From Neodiprion pinetum (lineage: Eukaryota > Arthropoda > Insecta > Hymenoptera > Diprionidae): 64,000 nucleotides of DNA. Each line of letters starts with the position of its first letter. Position 1 is the stretch's first letter. Both the position numbers and the translations under genes were made by a program. The stretch covers positions 8,728,001 through 8,792,000 of the forward strand of contig NC_060238.1 of the NCBI RefSeq assembly GCF_021155775.2. The letters are read 5' to 3'. Positions 44,357 to 52,880 of the stretch are shown piece after piece. The notes under the pieces were generated by a model that saw only the letters and a program-made list of their open reading frames with translations, did not search any database and was not told where the DNA came from.

Positions 44357-44487
44357 CTATAAATTACAAGTTGGTATTCGCAAAATATGGTGTTGCAACT
44401 TATATTTCTATAAAGAATGTCAAAACTACTAATCAATTATTTCCAAAGACAATCCTTGTCCTGGCGAAATAGTGTAAAAAGCAGTAC

Positions 44488-44659
44488 CTGAGTGATTAGA
44501 TCTTCTTTCTCCTGCATTTTTTGATCATAAGTTTGTTGTAATATGTCCAATTCTTCACGTAATTTTTGCAACTGAGTCTTTGCCTCAGCTAACGCTGATT
44601 CCTTCTGTCGCAAAGACTCTAACGCAGATTCCAGTTTATCTCTTTTAGGCGCTACAATT
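44488..44659 (-). CDS. Axonemal dynein heavy chain, exon (stalk coiled coil)
   Basis: 172-bp exon with donor CAG/GTACTG after 44488 and probable acceptor CTTAACAG before 44659. It encodes IVAPKRDKLESALESLRQKE and a long helix ending KMQEKEDLITQ, the return stalk coiled coil of the microtubule-binding stalk. The VxPKR opening is diagnostic of dynein heavy chains. The upstream exon was not found within the window. The acceptor position is the least certain boundary. Confidence 0.85.
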
Positions 44660-46234
44660 CTGTTAAGTAGTTCGATGTTAATACAAAGTCGATGAGCGCA
44701 GAAATCGAAATGGCCACGTAAGATAAGTGTATATTGAATACTTATTCCCTTAAATTTTTGGTTGATATATGCATACCTAATATGAAATACAAGTAATACA
44801 CGAGGGTGACTTCGCCGATTTTCAAACAAACTTGTACATGGGGATCAGCTATCAAAATCGCCATTTGATCAGCTAATAGTACAAGATCAAATGGACCACT
44901 CGAATCAGCGGGTTGACACGAACTACCCCTTTCACATTCTTATTCGAATACCCGAATCATGATCATACTATAACAGCATAAATAAATTTTATTACATAAT
45001 AAATGAAATTGAGTCGTAAGAATGGTAGCACAGAGCATAATAATTACAAACGAAAATACTGGTGAATTTTAGTTAACCTCAAAAATCGTTTCAATTTCTC
45101 ATGCTAGCGAATGCTGTCGGACATTGTGCAGATTAAAATATCTATCAAAAAGAATTGTGAAACGTGATTATAATACGTGAAAATAAAAAAATAAAAATCA
45201 TCTACCATTAGATGCTGGGTGCATAATTGCGACCATAAGAAAACAACCCGTGGTTATGATTTTTTCAGTATTTCCAACCACTCCTCAAAGCTTTGTATTG
45301 CATTCGTAAATTAAGATAAAAATTTTGTAAAATAACGTAAATTTTATGGTATAAATAACAGAGGTCTGAGGATACTTTTTTATTTTTATTAAATGACGAA
45401 TCATTTTAAGAAATTTTAAAATATCATAAGAATTATTTTTAAATGATTTTTGAAAAGTTTCAATTGCTTTATATTAATACTGAATGGATTTATTGAAAAA
45501 TTTTCTTATTTGTCAGAGATCTGCTACTTTCAATTTCACAGAAATCAATTATTACGATTCTGACAGTTGATTTAATTTTAGGTGTAAGGAGTAGCTAAGA
45601 GTTGTAAGTGTTTTTGTTCCTGGATCTATCAATAAGTCAACTTGCAGCTGTGCGATTTATTTCTGGTTGTCGCTATAATAAAGTAATTTTGAATTACCAA
45701 AATCAGGAAGAAAATTATGTAAAAATGTCATTTCCTCGATTTTCAGTGAATATACAGTACCTTTGTCTGAATCGAAAGTGAAGGAATTTTCAGCGAGTGC
45801 ACCATTCCAACAAGAAGCAATGAAATTGAAGTCATATAATTCTAATTCTGAACGATACTGAGAACAATAAACATTGAACTAATAGCTCATTTTTATAGAT
45901 GAAAAACATAACACTAAGTAAATTTTTTGAAGCTTTTAATCTGTAAATATCATGTACTCCGGCGTATTTTTAGTGACTTCAGTATTGGTTTTTTTTTTTT
46001 TTTTTTCTATAATGAAATTAATACACGATATTCATTTTTATTTTCCCTAGAAGTGCGACTACCTATAAAAGATATTGATGAGGCAGCTCGACATTCATTC
46101 CATAATATGTTTATTCAACTTGAAAATAAATAATCAATTTAAGAACCAAACTCACGGTCTGACAAAGTAAAGAAAACAAATACGTGGTGATGTTACTTAT
46201 ATATAGAATCACCGATTGCCTCAAAAGAAATAGC
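44660..46234. other. AT-rich spacer, probably dynein intron
   Basis: No supported gene or resolved repeat. Simple T-runs occur (for example about 45990-46006). Confidence 0.45.
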
Positions 46235-46645
46235 AACTCTAGTAGTATGGATACGAGAGTTCTATCTCGAAGATGGCTGGTCTCCCCTCTTGCTTCCCCC
46301 TGAATCCGCGGCGCTGACCCATTGACCCCATCGGCCCGCGGCGCACCCCCCTCGCTAGCCCTCGCCCTTTGATCATTTTCGAGGTTTGCCGCAAGATGCC
46401 TATTTTCATGGGATTTGACACACACACACACAAAATAATTCCTGTCGAGACTTGATCGAAACAAACCTCGAAAATGATCAAAGGGGCGTGGGAGCGAGGG
46501 GGGTGCGCCGCGGGCCGAGGGGGTCAATGGGGCAGCGCTGCGGGCCGCGGGGGAGTGAGAGGGGAGCTAGCGAGAGCTAGGGGCCAGCTAGGAGGGAGCG
46601 CCGCTATCTTTGAGTTTGAACTCTCGTATCTATACTATCAACTCT
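46235..46645. mobile_element. Mini-Polinton M: 399-bp TIR-only palindrome with 6-bp target duplication
   Basis: Element 46241-46639 is flanked by AACTCT on both sides (46235-46240 and 46640-46645). The termini AGTAGTATGGATACGAGAG and, inverted, CTCTCGTATCTATACTATC match the outer ends of D and B. Inside are C-rich and G-rich arms (CCTTTGATCATTTTCGAGG against CCTCGAAAATGATCAAAGG), a CA tract and AATTCCTGTCGAGACTTG, the shared TIR block of this Polinton family. It contains no gene. The duplication shows that it was inserted by a Polinton-type integrase and is not a rearrangement scar. Confidence 0.85.
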
Positions 46646-46654
46646 GTCACCTTA

Positions 46655-47847
46655 CAGTAGCGGGATTCCGTCATTCTGTAGCGACGATTATCGCTATCGT
46701 TAACGCCTCCTATTGACAATTGTCGCTAGTGGTGATTCTGTAAGACGCAGTTAACGATATTTGTCGCTAGTTCGAATCGTTAGGTTACGATAATTATCGG
46801 TCGGCTAGCGATGGATATGGAAGTCTCGCTAAGGCGTAACGATAATCAGTGAAACAGTGGACGATAGTATTGGTGCAACAACGTGTCAATGTGTTGCGCG
46901 TGAATTTTTCTTTAGCCTTCAAAATAGTATTCAGATTTAAAAAGGATTGAAAACTTTATCATGCAAGTGAATATGAAGATCCACTTTAACAAGCAATTAT
47001 TTTTTTCAGCACAATAATATAGTCGTTTTAACGTTCTCCATGAAACAGTGTTCATTATCCAAGTAATTATATAACATTCACAAACATACTTTTAAGGTTA
47101 CGTTGACTCAATTCTTAACATCTTCTCAAATATACAAGTTCATTTATGAGATATCGTAAGGGTTGATTTAATAATAGTATTCAATCAAATCTCTCGGTAG
47201 CTTTTTAATATAAAAAGTAACAAGTTTATTTTTTATTCGCCGTAGAATAGATTAAATAATAATATGTAATCAACTCTTTCGATGCTGAGAAATAGACTTA
47301 TGAAGAGGGCTCAGTCAAAGTAACCTAAAAAAATATTTCTGAATCTTATACAATCACTTGGATAGAGTGATTCTAGTCATTAAAGATGACAAACAAAGGA
47401 CATAAGGACTTTTCTTTAAATTAGTTTAGTTAGTTATAACATTTATATAGTTATATAGTACTCAAAGTAGCTAAAACCATTGGAACAGTTTGGGCTCAGT
47501 ATACTTGCACTGTTCCATTTTTTTCCATTTTTGATTAATCGGAGAAAAGTTTTTTTATACAACGCGAGGAAAGATCACGGCAAAGATATAGATTTTGTTT
47601 GCGTTCACAAATAATCTATCCGAAGTTACTAGATTTTTTGTGATAATATCTGCGACGTTGTCAAATTTGCTGAAAGTCTATCGACATTTATCGATACGCC
47701 TGTGACTGGTTTTGCATCGATGAATATCGTTACGTCTAAGTTACAGAATCACCTTACGTCGCTAGCATCGTCGATGCAAGCGACAACTGTCGCTAGCTAG
47801 CGACAGCGATAATTGTCGGTAGAGAGTTACAGAATCCCGCTACAGGC
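46655..47847. mobile_element. MITE with GTAGCGGGATTC termini
   Basis: Left CAGTAGCGGGATTCCGTCATTCTGTAGCGACGATTATCG and right, inverted, CTGTAGCGGGATTCTGTAACTCTCTACCGACAATTATCG. Subterminal blocks are rich in GATAATTATCG and GTCGCTAG palindromes. The middle is AT-rich with no transposase. The target duplication was not resolved. It lies ten bases from element M. Confidence 0.7.
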
Positions 47848-49506
47848 CGACGCTACTTGTGGTGAGTAATTGTGGTGAGTAACAGCTATATATTGTTATT
47901 CAATTTTTAAATATTATTGTAAAATTATTTATTATATAAATGGCATTATGAATATTAATTATAGTTTGATATTTTTCGATGCATAGGAGGAGGACGATAT
48001 ATTCCCTTCAGAGTTATCATCGCTAAATAAAACGGACCGTATTAATGAATCTACATCATAGCCAATGCCTTACAATGCGAAATCTGTTAAGCTAAAAACT
48101 AGTGAACAATCCATTCTATCACTCAAGGCATCTTACTTGTCAATGGTTTCGAAACAGAGAATCGAAGCTGGAAACAATTCATTGATTACGATACTGACAA
48201 CGGCAAAAAAATTATTCAAGTTCGACTTTTAGGTGAAGCTTTTTTTTTTATTTTCTAAATTTATTTTGATTCCACTGAAATATTCTTCTTTAAATAATTA
48301 AAAAGCATCGTTGAATGATTTTTTTTTTTCATTCTTACTACATCAAATTTTCGGAAATACATTATTCAACGTTTACACCTTCTTAGAATTGATCAAAACT
48401 CACGGTGGTAAACCATTACGATTTGAAGGCAAAAGTGATTCTTTCTTCGAATCAGCTGACGAAAAAGGGATCCTGGTAAGAAAAAATCCAATGCTAAAAT
48501 GTTCCAAAAAGAAATGATGACAGTATGCAGCTAAATAGAAGGTGTAATTCATTTATTGAGATGCTGCTGAACTGAATTTACAAGCTGCACTGGCCTGCGG
48601 CAAAGAAATATTTTTGCAACTCGAGAAAACTTTGGATTTATATCATTCAAAAATCAAAAGCTAGTTATTAGCGCAAGAATTGCAAAATTTAAATAAGCTT
48701 TGTAATACCAAAGTGAAAAGAAATACAAGAATAAAGTCTCATAAGTCTATGAGATTTTATAAATGTACTTGTCGATTTCAATTTTTCTTTTTTTTTAAAT
48801 AGTTTAAATATAAAGATTTTGCATTTTTGATCTCAAATTTGCTTATACTTATTTGAATAGAATACATAATAATTAAGAACATTTTTCTGACGACGTAATT
48901 TCTGATTTCATAACAGCAGAAACAAAAGGCTTCTATCCAAGTAATGTAAAAAAGTGTTTTCTAAAAAAATTGCTCACGAAGTAACTCTGTAGCAGCTGCG
49001 TAGTATTTTTATTTGAAAGAAATATGGACTGATGTATTCACAAAAGTGGGTTTTCGAATCAAATTCTAGAATTTATAAATCATTCGATTAATGTTTTTAA
49101 TTTCCAGATAAGCGCGAAATTATACAAGCTTGATATCGTTGAAAAAAGCATATCAGTAATTAAAATATTCTTCGATGTCAAATGGATTATATGCAGGAGA
49201 ATTGATCATGCTGAAAATCTACGAGACTACATGGTAAATAATTTAGTAAGTTTCCTTTTTTATATAGGTAAAATGTCGGCAGAGGAATGACGGGTTAAAA
49301 CAAGTAGAATTCCGGTCCGCAAGTGTATCAAAAATTACTCAACCAAAAGAGGTAGCTAAACGAGTCAAAACAATTTGACACTCTTCTATATTAATCACAT
49401 AACATATTATTATTTACCTTGGTGACAATATTCTTGATAATCATCCTTTTATTTTCATATCCAAAAAAAAAAACATATCTGGGAACGTTGGTTGCATTTT
49501 TTCAAG
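47848..49506. other. Unassigned AT-rich region with short frames
   Basis: Short plus-strand frames occur at 47987-48060, 48067-48231 and 48311-48517 (for example GGKPLRFEGKSDSFFESADE), plus an exon-like stretch after TTTCCAG at about 49108-49240. They could be pieces of one spliced gene or a transposon accessory gene, but I recognise no family and call none. CAAAAGAGG and TTGACA near 49340-49380 have no clear context. Confidence 0.3.
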
Positions 49507-49512
49507 TATATA
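49507..49512. other. Putative left target site of Polinton B (TATATA)
   Basis: The six bases before the AGTAGTGTATATATGA terminus. The right partner lies beyond the window, so the duplication cannot be checked. Confidence 0.4.
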
Positions 49513-49760
49513 AGTAGTGTATATATGACAGTTGTGGACCACCCCCCCCCCCCTCCCCCCTCCCCCTTCGCTCCCCCTTCTACCCCCCCTCGCTCGCTCC
49601 TCGCTCCACCCCCCGAATCGGCGGCGCTACCCCCCCCCCCCGCGCTGATCATTTTCGCGGCCGCAAGATGGCTATTCTCAAGGGATTTGACACACACACA
49701 CACACACACAAACACATCCACACACACACACACTAAATAATTCCTGTCGAGACTTGTTTT
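49513..49760 (+). repeat. Left TIR of Polinton B
   Basis: C-rich tract (49542-49640), then GATCATTTTCGCGGCCGCAAGATGGC, CA tract (49690-49732) and AATTCCTGTCGAGACTTGTTT. The right end (63906-64000) gives the same text inverted up to CTTGTTT, after which the two sides differ, so the TIR is about 250 bp. Confidence 0.8.
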
Positions 49761-50290
49761 CCGCCGAACGTCATAAACGTAGGTATTCGGGGCCCCGATT
49801 TTTTATACCTGCACCGCCTGCTTTTTGTTGACCGATTTCCATTACATGCTTGGGAAACTATACATTGCTACTTTACTCGCGGCATTTGCGTGGATTTTTA
49901 TACTTAGGTGGGCATCCATCGTAGGCGGAGGTGGGTTCGTGGAGAGGGGGAGAGGGTGAAAACCTGTTCCAACACGCTTTTAGACAAGATGCAGCTGCGG
50001 AAGCGGGTCACTTCAAACGAGCAATAAAACCCAAAAATTTGGGGATGGGGGGATGGGTAAAGGCTGGGCCCAGTCGTCTCTGACGCTATTTTTCTTTCCG
50101 AGATGCGCAGAACGCAGTGCGAATTCCTGTCGAGACTTGTCCACTGAAAAATTGTAGTGGGGGGTGCAATGGAAAAAATTGTAGTGGGGGTGGGTGGTAT
50201 ATAAAGCGTCCGTCTACCGTGATCGTCACTCTGTTCTCATCGTATTCTCATTGTGAACTGTTCTCGCTTGTGAAATAACCTCAAAACGCG
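49761..50290 (+). promoter_or_regulatory. Subterminal region and TATA box of the 104-aa gene
   Basis: Shares long stretches with the D arms (for example CATTACATGCTTGGGAAACTATACATTGCTAC). A second copy of AATTCCTGTCGAGACTTG occurs at about 50124. TATATAAAG at 50198-50206 stands about 85 bases before ATG 50291 and is a good TATA box. Confidence 0.65.
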
Positions 50291-50605
50291 ATGGATCTAG
50301 CAAAAGTTAACCACATCAGCCGCCTGGAGAATCTGCCAACCAAGAAGATGTCGGAACTCGAAATTGGGGGGGTGTATGACGTCATCGGGTTACGACTGGT
50401 CAAAACAAAATTCGGGGTACGTGTTCTGGCGACGATCAATGGAGAATACAACGTCTTCTTACCACCGAGAATCGCAAGAGTTCTACAAGAAGATTCCAGT
50501 CAGCTGACTGAAATGTGTAGCATGGCGGGGGAAAATCGTCGGCAAATGAAATACCTTGGTGGAGAATTCAACAAGTTTGAATTTTCATGCAGTTATGCGC
50601 CTTAA
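50291..50605 (+). CDS. Small conserved protein, OB-fold-like (104 aa)
   Basis: ATG 50291 to stop 50605, intact, behind a TATA box. Landmarks are ELEIGGVYDVIGLRLVKTKF, GVRVLATINGEYNVFLPPR and a C-terminal KYLGGEFNKFEFSCSY. The run of short beta-strand-like segments with G-V-x-V-x-A and F-L-P resembles small OB-fold, single-strand-binding-type proteins found near viral replication genes in insects. That reading is tentative. No counterpart is seen in Polinton A, and D lacks it through deletion. Confidence 0.6.
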   Translation: MDLAKVNHISRLENLPTKKMSELEIGGVYDVIGLRLVKTKFGVRVLATINGEYNVFLPPRIARVLQEDSSQLTEMCSMAGENRRQMKYLGGEFNKFEFSCSYAP

Positions 50606-50652
50606 ATGAACTATGCGACCCCCCTCTACTTCCACAAAATTCATCCACGAGG

Positions 50653-50665
50653 GGATAAAAGCGGG
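50653..50665 (+). promoter_or_regulatory. TATA-like box of the 282-aa gene
   Basis: GGATAAAAGCGGG about 90 bases before ATG 50745. Confidence 0.5.
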
Positions 50666-50744
50666 TGTGCTGGAGATGGAATAGTCAGTCTTCCACACAC
50701 CATCCGTCAGTACATAATCGAGCGCAACATTCTCACTCCTCAAC

Positions 50745-51593
50745 ATGGCGATGATCCTAGACGTGCAATGTTTTATAGGTCATAACATGAAGTTTGTACC
50801 CAAGGAAGTCGCAGTCATGAATGTAAACGGGTCGGGTCTGGATTACATCATTTTCAAGCCGCCCTATGATTTGGCAAGCTTACCACTTGAATTTAGAGCT
50901 ACCAATGTATGGTTGACACGCAATCACCACGGAATATCATGGAATGCGGGCAACAAATCTCACGAGGATGTGACGAAGATTGTGAGAAAAATGGTTGGAA
51001 ATGCGTGTTACGTATACGTCAAAGGGGCGGAGAAGAAAGCATGGCTGACGGAGATCGTCGATGGTACAACGAGGATTATTAATATGGAAGATTTGCATAT
51101 CATATCCCCCTCAATGGAAAAATTGAGGTATATGGAAGCGGCACCGTGGCATGACGCGAACCATGGATACTCTCCAGCGAATAACCTCCAGCAAGCAACA
51201 GCGCTAGGCTCAATTTGGTATGATGACAACTCTGAATACATCCTGGCATACAATTGCGCCTTTGAAAATGTGCAGCGACTAAGGAGTTGGTATTCGAAGG
51301 AGTGTACCAGCTCCCTCGAGAAATCCTTCTGTCTGTACACAGAACTGGGTGGTTTAAGTGCAATGATGTCCGAGGATATAGCTTTTTTACCAAAAGAATT
51401 TATTCGCACGTTCGCATTAAACTCCATCAATGATGCGTGGGATAAACTACCAGAGAATATGAAAATGGACTACGTCATCGCAAGTTTCCGCAGATGTAGC
51501 GTACATTACACACCAGGACCCGATGGCAATATCGTGGATGGACCGAATCCTCTAATTAAAGACTGTCTAGGTTGCAATCGTGTGTATAGATAA
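50745..51593 (+). CDS. Conserved Polinton-associated protein, possibly nuclease-like (282 aa)
   Basis: ATG 50745 to stop 51593, intact. N terminus MILDVQCFIGHNMKFVPKEV, then FKPPYDLASLPLEFRATNVW, RNHHGISWN, VYVKGAEKKAWLTEI, and NCAFENVQRLRSWYSKECTS. The Asp near residue 4-5 and the late N-C-A-F-E-N-V block are placed like parts of an RNase H-fold exonuclease, yet I cannot trace a full DEDD set. The C-terminal 80 residues (about 200-282), with ALNSINDAWDKLPENMKMDY and a Cys pair, are missing from copy A. Function remains open. Confidence 0.7.
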   Translation: MAMILDVQCFIGHNMKFVPKEVAVMNVNGSGLDYIIFKPPYDLASLPLEFRATNVWLTRNHHGISWNAGNKSHEDVTKIVRKMVGNACYVYVKGAEKKAWLTEIVDGTTRIINMEDLHIISPSMEKLRYMEAAPWHDANHGYSPANNLQQATALGSIWYDDNSEYILAYNCAFENVQRLRSWYSKECTSSLEKSFCLYTELGGLSAMMSEDIAFLPKEFIRTFALNSINDAWDKLPENMKMDYVIASFRRCSVHYTPGPDGNIVDGPNPLIKDCLGCNRVYR

Positions 51594-51950
51594 TATGGAC
51601 AATATTTACCAAAATAACAATAGAATTTATTACAGTATATACAATTATATTCGTGTTTATATGTAGAATATACATAGAATTAAAAAAATTTACTATTCGA
51701 TAAAATTATAATCTAGAAATAGGATACATTACAAATATATATCATTATAACTTTCACCCATTCTCGTTACACAAAATGTTAATGTTATAAATTTTTACAT
51801 GTGAAAAATATGTGATCAATAATTATGAATTTAGCGTGGTTTATTCCCCTCATCCGTATCCTCATCCTCATCATCATCGCTATTTTCGACATCTATAATT
51901 ATGACGATAGTTTCATTCACCCGTTTTTTTCTACAATTATTGTATCGTAT
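51594..51950. other. AT-rich spacer in Polinton B
   Basis: No gene. At 51844-51880 the text CCCCTCATCCGTATCCTCATCCTCATCATCATC nearly equals the acidic-linker code of the DUF8207-like gene at 59169-59202, as if a scrap of that gene had been copied here. Confidence 0.5.
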
Positions 51951-51952
51951 AC

Positions 51953-52440
51953 TACCAGCTTTTCGTTTGCCGATATTTCTCTCGTTGCATACCCGACGCT
52001 AATATGGTTGGGGATGTGCAGGCTCGGACTTGTTCGCTATAAAGAGTCGTAAAACCCAAAACTGTGTGTACACATACCATCCGGTGAAGGGTCGGCAAGA
52101 CAAGATTTTTCTCACGCCAAACACTGTTCGCTACCTGCTTTTCGTTTGCAGATTTTTTTCTCGTTGCATACCCTCCGCTAATATGGTTGGTGATGTGCAG
52201 GCTCGGACTTGTTCGCTATAAAGAGTCGTAAAACCCAAAATTGTGTGTACACATACCATCCGGTGAAGGGTCGGCAAGACAAGATTTTTCTCACGCCAAA
52301 CACTGCGTACTACCGGCTTTTCGTTTGCCGATTTTTTTCTCGTTGCATACCCTACGCTGATATGGTTGGGGATGTGCAGGCCCGGACTTGTTCGCTATAA
52401 AGAGTCGTAAAACCCAAAACTGTGTGTACACATACCAGCC
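51953..52440 (+). repeat. Tandem repeat, period 179 bp, about 2.7 copies
   Basis: GCTATAAAGAGTCGTAAAACCC recurs at about 52038, 52217 and 52396, and TTTTCTCGTTGCATACCC precedes each. Each unit includes a TATA-like GCTATAAAG. The frames within it are identical by-products of the repeat. It lies upstream of the polymerase promoter. Confidence 0.9.
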
Positions 52441-52448
52441 GGTCAAGC

Positions 52449-52772
52449 CGAGATGTGCAGAACGCAGTGCGCATCGCATCTCTGACGTCATTTTTCCCTC
52501 CGACAGCGCAGAACGCAGTGCGCATCGCATCTCTGACGTCATTTTTCCCTCCGATATGCGCAGAACGCAGTGCGCATCGCATCTCTGACGCCATTTTTTC
52601 CTCCGATATGCACAGAACGCAGTGCACACCGCATCTCTGACGCCATTTTTCCCTCCGATATGCACAGAACGCAGTGTGCACCGCATCTCTGACGTCATTT
52701 CTCCCTCCGATATGCGCAGAACGCAGTGCGCACCGTCCCCAAATTCTTGCGATCCATCGGCCTATATATAAG
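52449..52772 (+). promoter_or_regulatory. Polymerase promoter of Polinton B: CRE repeats plus TATA
   Basis: About five units of 52 bp (CAGAACGCAGTGCGCATCGC, ATCTCTGACGTCATTTTTCCC, TCCGATATGCG). Perfect TGACGTCA occurs at 52483-52490, 52534-52541 and 52690-52697; two further units carry TGACGCCA. TATATATAAG at 52763-52772 lies about 110 bases before ATG 52881. Function is inferred from the CRE/ATF consensus and from conservation in element D. Confidence 0.68.
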
Positions 52773-52880
52773 CTCAACGCATCCGATGCAGACTCATCAG
52801 TCTTACACAATACGTGCAAGTCAAAAGCCTATAATTTTCATTTCTCTTGCATACAATTGTTGCCTATAACCGTCAAAGTC

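Noticed and set aside
52030..52400. Two repeated 63-aa frames beginning MFAIKSRKTQN
   Set aside because: They are by-products of the 179-bp tandem repeat and partly run through it.
52440..52740. CRISPR-like regularly spaced repeats
   Set aside because: The 52-bp units are contiguous, without unique spacers, in a eukaryotic transposon promoter.
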